Shown here: one piece after another, positions 36,927-46,831 of the stretch
Position numbering within the stretch: the first letter of the stretch is position 1
How the letters are laid out: every line of letters begins with the position of its first letter
DNA from: Rhodoplanes sp963840055
GTDB lineage: Bacteria; Pseudomonadota; Alphaproteobacteria; Rhizobiales; Xanthobacteraceae
Direction: 5' to 3'
NCBI GenBank assembly: GCA_963840055.1
Contig: CAWIXM010000003.1
Coordinates: forward strand, 62,001 to 126,000
Length of the DNA stretch: 64,000 nt
Notes under the pieces: model-generated
Databases searched by the model: none
What the model was told of the DNA's origin: nothing
Seen by the model: the letters and a program-made list of their open reading frames with translations, nothing else
Made by a program: the position numbers and the translations under genes

Positions 36927-37418
36927 TCATTCGGTCGTCCCCGCTTTCGGCACATCGATCACGCCGGGAAAACGAAACGCATAAGCGAGGCGGCGACGCC
37001 ACCACGGCGCGATAGCGACTTCGGCGACCGCTGCGCCGTCATGCGCGTGCACCATCAGGTCATGCGCCGTTACGATGGCGGCATGCTTCGCCGGAAACCC
37101 GGCGCGCCAGCGAAACAGCAACAGGTCGCCCGGCGCAAACTCCGCGGGATCAACTTCGATCATGTGACGGCGCGCCGCCTCGGCAAGCGCCTCGGTCCCC
37201 GTCGACTCCGCCCAGTCCGGCGTATAAGCGGGCGTCGATTCCGGCTCCGGGCCATAGAGCACGCGCCACACGCCGCGGATCAGGCCGAGGCAGTCGCAGC
37301 CGACCCCTTTGAGCGAGGCCTGATGCCGATAGGGCGTGCCGATCCATTGCCGCGCTTCGGCGACGATACGCGCGCGATCGACCGGCGCGGACGCAAGACT
37401 CCGGCGTTCGTCATCCAT
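36927..37418 (-). CDS. g14: GTA g14 NlpC/P60 cell-wall peptidase
   Basis: 163 aa from ATG 37418, overlapping the g13 stop by 8 bp. The catalytic Cys43 lies in GVGCDCLGLIRGVW and the His in AKHAAIVTAHD. RcGTA g14 is the tail-tip peptidase that opens the recipient peptidoglycan. It is the last core gene before the methyltransferase insert. Confidence 0.93.
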   Translation of the reverse strand: MDDERRSLASAPVDRARIVAEARQWIGTPYRHQASLKGVGCDCLGLIRGVWRVLYGPEPESTPAYTPDWAESTGTEALAEAARRHMIEVDPAEFAPGDLLLFRWRAGFPAKHAAIVTAHDLMVHAHDGAAVAEVAIAPWWRRRLAYAFRFPGVIDVPKAGTTE

Positions 37419-38319
37419 GGCCGACCTCGCCTCCGAAGCTCGCGCCGTCATTGCCGGGCTTGCCCGGAGAGGGATAGCTCATGACGAAGTCATTGCCGGG
37501 GATATGAGGAAAGCCGCGGAAATTGGCGACGTTGTTGAAGCGATCGCGGCAGGTCGCGAGCAGCTTGTCGCAGCCGGCGGTCACGACGAACGCATCGCCC
37601 GGCGCGATCGGCTCCGGGGCCGCCTGCCATAAGGCGATGCCGACGCCGAGTGAGTCGACGGTGTGCCGCTTGACCTCGATGGCGACGCCGCTATTGGCCC
37701 CGCTCGAAAATGTCAGCCGACCCCCGGTGAACCAGCCATCGGGGTAGTTTCCAAGTCCGCTCGCCATGAATGCGGATGTGCCCGACAGCGCCGTAACCGC
37801 GCCGACGCCCCGGAAGACCGGCTCCGCAAGATTGATTTTGCAGCGCGCATCGCCGAGATCGGCGGTGCAGGCGGCGGTACAGAGCCGTCCGCTTTCCTGA
37901 TTGAGACGATCGGCGAGCGAGCGCACCTCGGCGGTGAAGGCCGAGCCCTCGCGGCGCACCTCGCCCAGAACGCCCTTGGCAAGCAGCACCCGCAGGGTCG
38001 GATCGCTCCAATCGACGAGCCAAGTCTCGATGGTCGCGGCGTCGTAGCGTCCGGCGGCGAGGTCGGCCTCGGTGAGCGAGTCGTGCACGAGCGCGCCTGA
38101 GAGTTCCGCGCCGTCGATCTGCATGCCGAGCCGCTCGGTCGCCTCCGATGCGTTGAGGCCGGTGTCGGCGAGGCAAGGCGTGCCCGCCAGCAGCACGGTC
38201 TCGTCGTGATCGGTGAAGCCCTGCACGATCCCGTCGCGCCGGGTGATGAGCCAGCATCGGCACAGCGTGGTGGCGCCGGAATCGAGCTTGACCTGCAGGG
38301 CGGAGGGAATGGCGCGCAT
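37411..38319 (-). CDS. g13: GTA g13 baseplate hub (DUF2163)
   Basis: 302 aa. The DUF2163/phage BR0599-type sequence includes DSGATTLCRCWLITRRDG and ends in AGCDKLLATCRDRFNN and FRGFPHIPGNDFV. Several Cys (LCTAACTADLGDARCKINL, GCDKLLATC) may bind a metal centre; the RcGTA hub is reported to hold an iron-sulfur cluster. Intact; g12 lies upstream on the same strand. Confidence 0.93.
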   Translation of the reverse strand: MRAIPSALQVKLDSGATTLCRCWLITRRDGIVQGFTDHDETVLLAGTPCLADTGLNASEATERLGMQIDGAELSGALVHDSLTEADLAAGRYDAATIETWLVDWSDPTLRVLLAKGVLGEVRREGSAFTAEVRSLADRLNQESGRLCTAACTADLGDARCKINLAEPVFRGVGAVTALSGTSAFMASGLGNYPDGWFTGGRLTFSSGANSGVAIEVKRHTVDSLGVGIALWQAAPEPIAPGDAFVVTAGCDKLLATCRDRFNNVANFRGFPHIPGNDFVMSYPSPGKPGNDGASFGGEVGHG

Positions 38320-38403
38320 TGGATTTTCTCATCGTGTCTCAGCGCTGCACCGCGCCGCGCTGCGCTGCGCCGCGCCGCGGGAGTGTGTCGATCTCGATCA
38401 ACG

Positions 38404-39045
38404 TCACGGCTTGATCTCGATCAGCGGAATTTTCGGAATCGCCCCTGCAGCGAACGCGGTGAGATCGACTTCGAGATAATCGGTGTCGAACCGCACCGGT
38501 ACGTCGAAGAGAAATCCCGCCGTCACCGCTGCGTCCACGCCAGGCACATGTCCGGCGAGAAAGGTGATCACGCCCGTGCTCGGATCGCAGACGAAGTCGA
38601 CGCCTTCGGTCTGTTCGACGCCGGCGACGGCGACCCGCACGCTGCCGGCAACCGGTTTTGCAATCGGCCGCTGATAGGGCGCGTGCACGCCGCCATAGGT
38701 CTTGGCGAGCGCGAACGTCGCTTGCACGCCGTCGCCCATGCCGAGCGTTTGGTCGAGCGGTGCTGGCGCTCCCGCCGCTGCGGAGGAATGGTCGAGCCGA
38801 TCGCGCCAGCGAAAGCCGTAGAGCCGCCCGCGCCGCTCCTCAAAGAACGCGACCACGGTCGAGAGCGCCTCGAAGGTGCGCACGCCATAGCCCGCGTCGT
38901 AGCGCCGGCGCGAATGCGCCCAGCGCGCATTGCGCTCCTCGCGCCCCGAGCCAAGCGTGACGATTTCGGTGCGCCGTTCCGGCCCGCCCGCGCTTTTCAG
39001 CGCGATGTCGAGCGGAAACAGCACTTCGTGAAAGGCGGACGGCAT
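38404..39045 (-). CDS. g12: GTA g12 distal tail protein (DUF2460)
   Basis: 213 aa, the usual RcGTA g12 length. DUF2460/TIGR02217 pattern: AFHEVLFPLDIALKSAGGPE, RRRYDAGYGVRTFEAL, FFEERRGRLYGFRWRD and DYLEVDLTAFAAGAIPKIPL. It forms the ring connecting tube to baseplate. It is in the continuous run g10-g14. Confidence 0.94.
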   Translation of the reverse strand: MPSAFHEVLFPLDIALKSAGGPERRTEIVTLGSGREERNARWAHSRRRYDAGYGVRTFEALSTVVAFFEERRGRLYGFRWRDRLDHSSAAAGAPAPLDQTLGMGDGVQATFALAKTYGGVHAPYQRPIAKPVAGSVRVAVAGVEQTEGVDFVCDPSTGVITFLAGHVPGVDAAVTAGFLFDVPVRFDTDYLEVDLTAFAAGAIPKIPLIEIKP

Positions 39046-39109
39046 GGAGACCCCGCAACAAATCCGTCATTCCGGTTCGCGCGCCAGGGCGCCGCGCGAA
39101 ATGGCAGGC

Positions 39110-39733
39110 TCACAATCCGCGCTGACCGCGGGCGACCGCGCGAGCGATCTGACCGGTGAGATAGACTTCGGCGCCGCGGAAGCTGGCGGCGTCGGGCGTC
39201 GAGATGTTGACGATGACCTGGCTTGCGCCGCTGCGATCGCTCGTGGCGATGCCGAGCCGTCCGTCGGCCCCGCGCGATAACGGCATGATCGCCTCCGGCC
39301 CCGCCTCCCCGGCAAGTCCGAGTCCGCCCGAAGACAGCGGGAAGTAAGTTGGCGTCCCGATCACGCCGCCCGCTGCGAACGGCTTGATCGCGCCGCCTGC
39401 AGCTGCGACCGCGGCACCGCCCGCGCCGCCGAACAGGCCGGAGAATAACTGGCTGATGCCCGAGGCAAGCCCGCGCGTGATCGGCGCGAGCGCCGCCCTG
39501 AGCGCCGTATCGCTCAGCCGCAGCGCCAGCGTTTTCAGCACATCATCGAACTGCCGGCCGCCGGAGACCGAACTTGCGAACGCGCTGGTCATCGCGCGCG
39601 CAAATCCATTCGCGCCGCTCTGCAATTCGCGTATCCGCGGAGCAAGCTGGTCGACGACGCCGGACAGCCGATCCGCGCTTTCCGCAGCACGGATGAGTTC
39701 TTCGTCCGCGGAGGGCTCGATCGCATCAGGCAT
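39110..39733 (-). CDS. g11: GTA g11 tape-measure protein
   Basis: 207 aa, close to RcGTA g11. The N-terminus is a coiled coil (AESADRLSGVVDQLAPRIRE). Next come GGRQFDDVLKTLALRLSDTA and an Ala/Gly-rich centre (GGAGGAAVAAAGGAIKPFAA). The tail PEAIMPLSRGADGRLG ends the protein. It sets tail length. It overlaps g10.1 by 8 bp. Confidence 0.94.
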   Translation of the reverse strand: MPDAIEPSADEELIRAAESADRLSGVVDQLAPRIRELQSGANGFARAMTSAFASSVSGGRQFDDVLKTLALRLSDTALRAALAPITRGLASGISQLFSGLFGGAGGAAVAAAGGAIKPFAAGGVIGTPTYFPLSSGGLGLAGEAGPEAIMPLSRGADGRLGIATSDRSGASQVIVNISTPDAASFRGAEVYLTGQIARAVARGQRGL

Positions 39734-39938
39734 CGGGAAACCTCGTCATCAGATCGATCAGGGACGCGCGCGTGATCGGCAGCGCCGGCGCGCCCTTTCG
39801 CGCGCGCAGGGCATGCGCCAGTTCGCGCGGCGTCATGCGCCAGAACGCGTCCGGAGAAAGCCGCAGGACGCCGAGGCCGAAGCCGATCGCCTCGTCCCAA
39901 GGAAACGGCGTCGCTCCGGCAAAGACCGCGGGCGTCAC
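39726..39938 (-). CDS. g10.1: GTA g10.1 tail assembly chaperone
   Basis: 70 aa from GTG 39938, overlapping the g10 stop by 4 bp (GTGA). The short sequence FPWDEAIGFGLGVLRLSPDA, WRMTPRELAHALRARKG fits the TIGR02216-type chaperone that pairs with g10 during tail assembly. Confidence 0.92.
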   Translation of the reverse strand: MTPAVFAGATPFPWDEAIGFGLGVLRLSPDAFWRMTPRELAHALRARKGAPALPITRASLIDLMTRFPDA

Positions 39939-40324
39939 GCCCGCGCGGCCGCCTGCGGCGACGGAGGGTTTGCGGCTGCGCCTCCAACGCCGGAGACGCG
40001 CGCGCCCTCCCCTGCGGCTTCGCCAAACGTTGCGGTGAGCAGATCAGCGGCGATGCGCACAAAGCCGGCAGCGCCGTCCGGTGTCGTCATGGCCGCGACC
40101 TCGTCGTCGTTCACGCTCGCGCCCGCGCCGCGCAGCCCCGCGCCAATGATGCGCACGAGATCGCGCGCCTTCAGCCGGCCGCCGCCGAAGCGCTCGGCAA
40201 GCGCAACAAGATCGTCGGCGCCGAACGCCGCCTCCAATTCGGCGAGCGCGCCGAGCGTGAGCACGAGCGGCCGCCGTGCGCCGCCGATCTCCGCTTCGAT
40301 CTCTCCCCGATGCCGATTGGGCAT
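39935..40324 (-). CDS. g10: GTA g10 tail assembly chaperone
   Basis: 129 aa. EIEAEIGGARRPLVLTLGAL, ELEAAFGADDLVALAERFG, then an Ala/Pro-rich tail. It has the GTA gp10 (TA chaperone) pattern. In RcGTA this gene follows g9 directly; here g9 is 11.8 kb away, past an inserted island. Confidence 0.9.
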   Translation of the reverse strand: MPNRHRGEIEAEIGGARRPLVLTLGALAELEAAFGADDLVALAERFGGGRLKARDLVRIIGAGLRGAGASVNDDEVAAMTTPDGAAGFVRIAADLLTATFGEAAGEGARVSGVGGAAANPPSPQAAARA

Positions 40325-40440
40325 GGCTTGTCCTTCCGGCGCTGTCGGTTTCCGCGGCCGATTTGGTGTTGTTTATGGAGTTACGCCGGCCGACTCGCAG
40401 TCGTGGGCTGTGTCGCTTTCGCTGAGCCGCCCTCGGCGCC

Positions 40441-42810
40441 CTACTTCAATTCGATCGTGACCTGTTCGATGCGCCCCTCAAATGCGAAGGGCGACTTGTA
40501 GTCGTCGGAGACGGGCGACACGTTGTCCATTCCGATATCGAAGGGCTCGACGCTGTAACGCTGCGGCACTGTTCGCTCGATCCTGCCTTGGCCCACTTGC
40601 TTGTCGTTGATGAACAGCGTCACCGTCGCCGCTTTCCCGACACCAGGCTCAACTGGCACAACATCGACGCGCACGGTTGACTTGCCCGACGGCAGCGGCT
40701 CCGATGATTGCACCTTGGACCTCTCCACCTCGAAGAAGTTGTAGGCGAAGGCCGGCTTGCCATCGAGCACGTAGAGCGACCAGCCCGCAGTGATGCCGCC
40801 GATCGCCGCGAGCACGCCGTCTGTGTTCGGCCCGCCCTCGACGTCGGCGACAATGCTGAACGGCACATTGTGCGTGTTCAAGGTCGCCGATTCGCTGATA
40901 TTGGCAACGCCCGGTCCGTAGGTGAACTTTTTCAGACCCGCGAGCGGATTGGGTCGCAGCGAGGCATCGAATCGCTCGGCCATGCGGTCGTCGAGCGGCA
41001 AAACATTGTGCTTTTTCGCCTCCTCGATGAAGGCGGCTTGAAGCTCCTTGAGTTTTTCGGGATTTTGCGCTGCGACATCATTGGCCTGCGAAAAGTCCGA
41101 GCGCAGATCATAGAGTTCCCACTTGTCGTGGTCGAAGTCGCCGGTGGCAGCCGCCGTCTCCCACGGCAGGCGCCCATGACGCGCCGCGGCCATCCAGCCA
41201 TCCTTGTAGATGGCGCGGTTTCCGAGCATCTCGAAATACTGGCTCGTGCGCCGCGAAGCCGCCTGCCCGTCATCGAACGAATAGCGCATGCTGACGCCTT
41301 CGATCGGCTTCTGCGCGACGCCGTTGACCGACTTGGGCTCGGTGATACCGGCCGCTTCCAGCACGGTCGGAGCGATATCGATGATATGGTGAAACTGGCT
41401 ACGCAGCTCGCCCTTCGGCCTGATGCCTTTCGGCCAATGCACGACCAGAGGATTGCGGGTGCCGCCGAAATGTGACGCGACCTGCTTGGTCCATTTGAAC
41501 GGGGTATCCGCCGCCCACGCCCAGCCGACTGGAATATGCGGCTCGGTCGAGGGGCCACCGATCTCGTCAAACTTTTCTTCCAAGCCCTTGAGGCCGAGCT
41601 GAATGCCGTTGAGGCTCGCGACTTCGTTGACGGTGCCCTCAAGACCGCCCTCGGCAGACGCGCCATTGTCGCCGACGATGTAGAGGATCAGCGTATTGTC
41701 GAGCTCGCCCGATTTCTCGATGGCGGCGATAAGACGCCCTATCTGTTCGTCCGTATGATCGAGGAAACCGGAATAGTTCTCCATCAGCCTGCGATAGACG
41801 CGCTTGGCATTTTCCGGCTGCGCGTCCCAGGCCGGGATTTCGGGCGGGCGCGGGGTCAGCTTCGCATCTTTCGGGATCACGCCGAGCCGCTTCTGCCGCT
41901 CAAACGTCTCCTCGCGGTACTTATCCCAGCCCTGATCGAACCTGCCCTTATATTTCTCGCGGTAGGCCGCCGGCGCATGATGCGGCGCGTGGATCGCGCC
42001 GGTCGAGAAATAGATCAACCACCGCTTTTTCGGATTGGTCGCGTTAACCTGGTTCAACCAGCCGATCGCGTCGTCGACCAAATCCTCGGTGAGGTGATAA
42101 CCTTGCTCTGGCGATCTCGGCTGTGGCACTGGCGTCGTGCCGCGATAAAGCACGGGATAATATTGGTGCGTCTCGCCATTCATGAAGCCATAGAAATACT
42201 CGAAGCCCCAGGTCCTGCCTGTCGGCCAGCGGTCAAAGGGGCCGGAGGGCGAGATTTCGTTATCGGGCGTGTTATGCCATTTGCCGAATGCAGCCGTCGC
42301 ATAGCCGTTCTGCCGCAGGATCTCCGGCAGTCCCACCGTCGTGTCGGGGACGATTCCAGTATAGCCGGGAAAGCCGGTCCCCATTTCGATGATCACGCCG
42401 GTGCCGACGCTGTGGTGATTGCGGCCCGTCAACAGCGCCGCCCGCGTTGGCGAGCACAGTGCGGTGGTGTGGAACTGATTATAGCGCAGCCCTTCCTGCG
42501 CCAGCCGATCGAGCGTCGGCGTTGCGACAGCGCCGCCAAAAGTTCCTGCATGGCCGAAGCCGACATCGTCGAGAAGGATGATCAGCACGTTTGGCGCTCC
42601 GGCCGGCGCCGCGATCTGTTTTGGGAAATCCGGCGTGGATTCCCGCACGGTCATCCCGATGCGACCGCCGAATGGAGGCTGCGGCGCCGGAAGATTGGCG
42701 GAGGTCCCAGGTTGTGGCGCTGGGGCCTGCGCTTGTGCTGCCAAGCCGGACATTGCAAGGATCGCGGTAGCAGCGAAGATCGTCAGCGATTGATGCAACA
42801 TGCTGTTCAC
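40441..42810 (-). CDS. secreted arylsulfatase
   Basis: 789 aa with a signal peptide (IFAATAILAMSGLAAQAQA). The sulfatase core is NVLIILLDDVGFG (Asp81, Asp82 for metal) and the formylglycine site CSPTR at Cys119-Arg123, then LLTGRNHHSVGTG. The C-terminal 250 residues are a beta-rich extension typical of the about 790-aa rhizobial arylsulfatases. It requires a formylglycine-generating enzyme, not present here. It is in tandem with a second sulfatase (71 bp gap), inside the g9/g10 insert, and on the GTA strand. Confidence 0.93.
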   Translation of the reverse strand: MNSMLHQSLTIFAATAILAMSGLAAQAQAPAPQPGTSANLPAPQPPFGGRIGMTVRESTPDFPKQIAAPAGAPNVLIILLDDVGFGHAGTFGGAVATPTLDRLAQEGLRYNQFHTTALCSPTRAALLTGRNHHSVGTGVIIEMGTGFPGYTGIVPDTTVGLPEILRQNGYATAAFGKWHNTPDNEISPSGPFDRWPTGRTWGFEYFYGFMNGETHQYYPVLYRGTTPVPQPRSPEQGYHLTEDLVDDAIGWLNQVNATNPKKRWLIYFSTGAIHAPHHAPAAYREKYKGRFDQGWDKYREETFERQKRLGVIPKDAKLTPRPPEIPAWDAQPENAKRVYRRLMENYSGFLDHTDEQIGRLIAAIEKSGELDNTLILYIVGDNGASAEGGLEGTVNEVASLNGIQLGLKGLEEKFDEIGGPSTEPHIPVGWAWAADTPFKWTKQVASHFGGTRNPLVVHWPKGIRPKGELRSQFHHIIDIAPTVLEAAGITEPKSVNGVAQKPIEGVSMRYSFDDGQAASRRTSQYFEMLGNRAIYKDGWMAAARHGRLPWETAAATGDFDHDKWELYDLRSDFSQANDVAAQNPEKLKELQAAFIEEAKKHNVLPLDDRMAERFDASLRPNPLAGLKKFTYGPGVANISESATLNTHNVPFSIVADVEGGPNTDGVLAAIGGITAGWSLYVLDGKPAFAYNFFEVERSKVQSSEPLPSGKSTVRVDVVPVEPGVGKAATVTLFINDKQVGQGRIERTVPQRYSVEPFDIGMDNVSPVSDDYKSPFAFEGRIEQVTIELK

Positions 42811-42880
42811 CCAGTGCGGCTGGCTCCGCCCGTGTCGGCTGAGACTTCGATTGATTTCCTCGGTTAGTGGCTACTCAACC

Positions 42881-45286
42881 TCATTGTGCAATCGCGCTTC
42901 GCACCCGGCCTTGGCGGTACTGCTCAAGCTCCTCCGCGGTCAGCTTGTGTTCGGAAATGTTGATGGTGACTTTCTCAAGCTTACCGGTGAACTTGAACGG
43001 CACCTTGTAATCCTCACTGATCGGGGTGCCGGTGTCCTCGCCGATGTCCAGCGTTTCATCGAGCGACATGCGGAAGGGAATGGTCTGCGGCAGGTGTTCG
43101 CTCGCAACTCTCTTGCCGTCCACGGTAAGTGTCGCTTCGCCGCCTTTGCCGACTCCGCCACCGTCGTAGTTGAAGTCAACCGTGACGACGTGACGCCCGG
43201 CCGGGACTTTGTCCTTGCCCGCTACCGTGTAGCGTTCGACGCCGGCAAGGTTGTAGTGAAACACCGGCCGGCCTTGGAGCAGGTAGAACCCGAGGCCGGC
43301 AAAGCGGCCGCCTTGGGTCATGAGCACGCCCTCGGCGCCATTTTGGGGAATATCCACGACAGCACTGATGCCGAACGACTTGTTCTTGAGGTTCGGCGCG
43401 TTGCCCTCCGGAATGCGGGTCATGCCGTCGTAGTAAGTGAACTGGGTGAGCCCGCGGATATTGCTCGGCCGATTGTTGACGTCGAGCCGCTCCACCTTGG
43501 TGTTGTCGAGCGGCAGCACGTTGTATTTGACCGCCTCGATGTAGAACAGGCGCTGCAGCTCGCGGAGTTTTTCAGGATTCTTCTCGGCAAGGTCGTTCGC
43601 TTGCGAGAAATCCTCCGCGGTGTTGTAGAGTTCCCACTTGAAGCCATCGATCGGATCGACGTATTTCACGACGCTCGCCCACGGCGGCGCGACCGGCGTG
43701 GTCGAAGCGATCCAACCGTCGTGGTACAGTGCGCGATTGGCGAACATTTCGAAGTATTGCGTCGTGTGCCGTGACGGTGCCTTCGCGTCGTCGAAGGCAT
43801 ACATCATGCTCATGCCTTCGACCGGGTCCTGCTGAATGCCGTAGACCGAGAACGGCGCAGGAATCCCGACAGCCTCAAGGACCGTCGGCATGATGTCGAT
43901 GACATGCGCGAACTGCGAACGGACCTCGCCGCGGGCCTGGATGCGCTTCGGCCAGGAGATGGCGATGCCGTTGCGCGTGCCGCCGAAATGGGAGGCGACC
44001 TGCTTGGTCCACTGGAACGGCGTGTCCATGGCATGCGCCCAGCCGATCGGATAGTGGTTGAAGGTCATCGGGCCGCCGAGCTCGTCCATGCGGCGCAAGA
44101 CTTCTGAGAACGGCTCCTTCAAGTTGTTGAAGAAGGTCATCTCGTTGAGCAGGCCCTGACGACTGCCTTCGGCAGAAGCACCGTTGTCGCCCTGGATGTA
44201 GATGATGAGCGTGTTGTCGAGCTCGCCCATCTCCGCGATGGCATCGATGATGCGGCCCATCTGATAGTCGCAATGCGCCAACGCCGCCGCATAGACCTCC
44301 ATCATGCGGGCGAACACCTTCTTCTCGTCAGGGTTCAGCGAGTCCCAGGCCTCGATGCCTTCTGACCGCGTCGTGAGCTTCGTGTCGGGCGGGATGATTC
44401 CCATCTGCTTCTGCTTGGCGATGGTCAGCTCCCGCTGCTTGTCCCAACCGTGGTCGAACTTGCCCTTGAATTTCTCGATCCACTCCTTGGGCGCGTGGTG
44501 CGGCGCATGCGCGGTGCCGGGTGCATAATACGCGAAGAACGGCTTATTGGGCGCCATCGCATGCTGCATGCGCAGCCACGCGATCGCCTTGTCCGCCATG
44601 TCGCGATCAAAATTGTAGTTAGGGTCGTCGTGAGGCGGCTCGATCGGCCGCGTATTCTCGACGATCGCCGGCGCCCACTGATTGGTGTCACCGCCGACGA
44701 AGCCATAGAAGTATTCAAAGCCGAGGCCCACCGGCCAAAGGTTGAACGGACCAGCTTGGCTCGTCTGCCAGTCGGGGACATTGTGGTTCTTGCCGAACCA
44801 CGCGGTGTTGTAGCCGTTGAGCTTGAGGATATCGCCGAGGCCGCGCTTCGACTGCGGCACGAGCGTATTGTAGCCGGGGAAACCGACGCCGGCCTCCATG
44901 ATTACGCCTGTCGCAGCGCTGTGATGGTTGCGGCCGGTGAGCAAGGCCGCGCGCGTCGGCGAACAAAGCGCGGTGGTATGGAAGCTGTTGAAGCGGATGC
45001 CAGCATTGGCGATCCGGTCCATGGTCGGGGTCGGGATCGGACCGCCAAACGTGCTGCTCGCGCCGAAACCGACGTCGTCGGTGAGGATGATGAGAATGTT
45101 GGGCGCACCCTCTGGCGCGGTTACCGCCTTGGGGAAGTCCTTCACGGAATCTGCAGGCGTCAGCCCAATCTTGCCTTTGAACGGCGGGTCTGGCTCAGGA
45201 AGGACAGTTTGCGCTTTGGCGTATGAGATCGAAAAAAGCGCAAGGGCGACGGCGAAAATCCACACCAGGGCAGTTTTCTTCTTCAT
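42881..45286 (-). CDS. secreted arylsulfatase (second copy)
   Basis: 801 aa from ATG 45286 (GGAGG upstream); a longer start at 45361 lacks a site. Signal peptide LVWIFAVALALFSISYAKAQ. Core: ILIILTDDVGFG and CSPTR at residues 108-112, LLTGRNHHSAATG. It is a clear but diverged paralogue of the gene at 40441-42810, with the same domain order. It requires formylglycine maturation. It lies upstream of the first copy on one strand and probably shares its transcript. Confidence 0.93.
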   Translation of the reverse strand: MKKKTALVWIFAVALALFSISYAKAQTVLPEPDPPFKGKIGLTPADSVKDFPKAVTAPEGAPNILIILTDDVGFGASSTFGGPIPTPTMDRIANAGIRFNSFHTTALCSPTRAALLTGRNHHSAATGVIMEAGVGFPGYNTLVPQSKRGLGDILKLNGYNTAWFGKNHNVPDWQTSQAGPFNLWPVGLGFEYFYGFVGGDTNQWAPAIVENTRPIEPPHDDPNYNFDRDMADKAIAWLRMQHAMAPNKPFFAYYAPGTAHAPHHAPKEWIEKFKGKFDHGWDKQRELTIAKQKQMGIIPPDTKLTTRSEGIEAWDSLNPDEKKVFARMMEVYAAALAHCDYQMGRIIDAIAEMGELDNTLIIYIQGDNGASAEGSRQGLLNEMTFFNNLKEPFSEVLRRMDELGGPMTFNHYPIGWAHAMDTPFQWTKQVASHFGGTRNGIAISWPKRIQARGEVRSQFAHVIDIMPTVLEAVGIPAPFSVYGIQQDPVEGMSMMYAFDDAKAPSRHTTQYFEMFANRALYHDGWIASTTPVAPPWASVVKYVDPIDGFKWELYNTAEDFSQANDLAEKNPEKLRELQRLFYIEAVKYNVLPLDNTKVERLDVNNRPSNIRGLTQFTYYDGMTRIPEGNAPNLKNKSFGISAVVDIPQNGAEGVLMTQGGRFAGLGFYLLQGRPVFHYNLAGVERYTVAGKDKVPAGRHVVTVDFNYDGGGVGKGGEATLTVDGKRVASEHLPQTIPFRMSLDETLDIGEDTGTPISEDYKVPFKFTGKLEKVTINISEHKLTAEELEQYRQGRVRSAIAQ

Positions 45287-45657
45287 ATGGTGACCTCCCC
45301 TAATCTCAGGCCTCCAGTAGTCAGCAGCGACTTCGGCAAGGCGGGTGCTAAGCGAGATCACCCCCCTCCCGACCCCGATCGCAGGGCAAAGTCGCAGTAA
45401 TCTCCCGTGCCTGCTGTTCAGATCTCAGACAGCATTGGTTGTGATCAACACTGAGACAGGAGAAACGTTCCTGCGGCAGCCGGGCGCACACCAAAGTGGG
45501 CTAATGCGTATTAGTTCAAATTGCATCGTTACAAAGTAAGGTGGGCAGTAGACGCAAACCAAGCGATCCATTCAAAGCGGGTGATGGTTACTTCACGCGG
45601 GTGATGGCTACGCAGGGCAGCACCAATGTGAGCGATAAAAGACGATCGCCTGACTCT
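45287..45657. other. 371-bp region between sulfatase and hydrolase
   Basis: Upstream region of the sulfatase pair, between two minus-strand genes. A direct repeat GCGGGTGATGGYTAC occurs at about 45578 and 45598. I see no RNA gene or clear promoter. Confidence 0.4.
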
Positions 45658-46525
45658 TCAGCCGATGAAGTCGGCCACCAGCCGGTTGAACTTCTCGGGG
45701 TTCTCCATGAAGAGGAAATGCTTGCCGCCTTCGTCCGCTTCGAAAATTTCAAGCCGCGAGTTTGGGATATGGTCATGCAGCCATACCATGGACTTCCATG
45801 GGATCTGGCTGGCGCGGGCGCCGATCAGCAAGGTCGGCAAATCGATCCGCTTGACAACGTCGAACCAATCCTGGGTCGCGTGATTGTAGACCAGGCGCGC
45901 CGCATAGCGGCGCGGCAGCTTGAGCACGTTGTCGATGATCCAGGCTTTTTCCTGCTCCGAGGTTCGGCTTGTAAACATAGCTGCCGATGAACTGCCGGGT
46001 CAGGTCCTCGCCATTGGGCCCGGCGAGCCCGGTGACCGCGTCGATGAGGTTCTGGACGCGGTAAAGCGTTATCGGATCGTCGCGGAGAGAGGGGGGATCG
46101 AGCGCGAACTCCGCCGCCTCCCGCTCCGCTTGCGACCAGCTCGGATTGGCCGTCAAGAACGGCGATTGATCGACAAAGATCAGCTTGGAAAGCCGCCCGG
46201 AGCCGAACAGGTCCCAGTAGCACCAGACCACGCTGCAACCCATCGAGTGGCTGAGGAGGTTGACCCCGGTGAGATCAAGCGCCACGAGGGCATCGTGCAG
46301 ATCCTTGGCGAAGCGAGAAATCCGATAGCCGTGCGCGGGCTTGTCGGAATTGCCGTGGCCGCGCAGATCGAGCGCGATCACCCGATAGCGGTCGCTGAGA
46401 CCGGCCAGTTGATGCTTGAATTGTGCAGCAGTCTGCGACCACCCTGGAACCAACACGAGCGGTCGCCCCGATCCTGCTTCCTCGTAACGCAACGTGACAC
46501 CGTCGCTCGTCTTTATTTCCCCCAT
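45658..46525 (-). pseudogene. alpha/beta hydrolase, frameshifted
   Basis: From ATG 46525 the first frame has GRPLVLVPGWSQTAAQFKHQ, the GHGNSDKP region and nucleophile Ser in NLLSHSMGCSVVWC, and runs to QFIGSYVYKPNLGAGKS. At about 45975 the frame shifts, and a second frame (FTSRTSEQEKAWIIDNVLK, TLLIGARASQIPWK) completes the C-terminus with GGKHFLFMENPEKF, containing the catalytic His. The length, 868 bp, is one base over a multiple of three. It is an esterase-like enzyme within the sulfatase island; decay or assembly indel cannot be told apart. Confidence 0.8.
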
Positions 46526-46831
46526 CGCATCTGCCACTATGTTTATTGCGCTGCACAGCAAGCGCGGCCATCAAGCCTCTCGTCGCCACTAATCTGATTC
46601 AAACTCCGTGTCGTGAGACCACGCGTGAGTTCGATCTTCGATCGCCAGGATCAAGGCTATTCTTGATCGACAAAACTTGTTCGTGACAGTGATTATCGAG
46701 CCGGTTTCAGTGATAGAATTTTAATCCCTCAGGATAGCCTTTTCGAGCTATTAGACGGCGACGAAAGGCTGCCTTCGACATGCGCCCTGCCCCAAATCTG
46801 GGATGCCGGCGAATCCAGGGAGACGACCAAC
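46526..46831. other. divergent intergenic region
   Basis: 306 bp between the frameshifted hydrolase and the choloylglycine-family gene. It contains AT-rich TGATAGAATTTTAAT (46713-46727), a possible -10. GGGAG lies 11 bp before the ATG at 46832. No RNA gene is evident. Confidence 0.4.
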
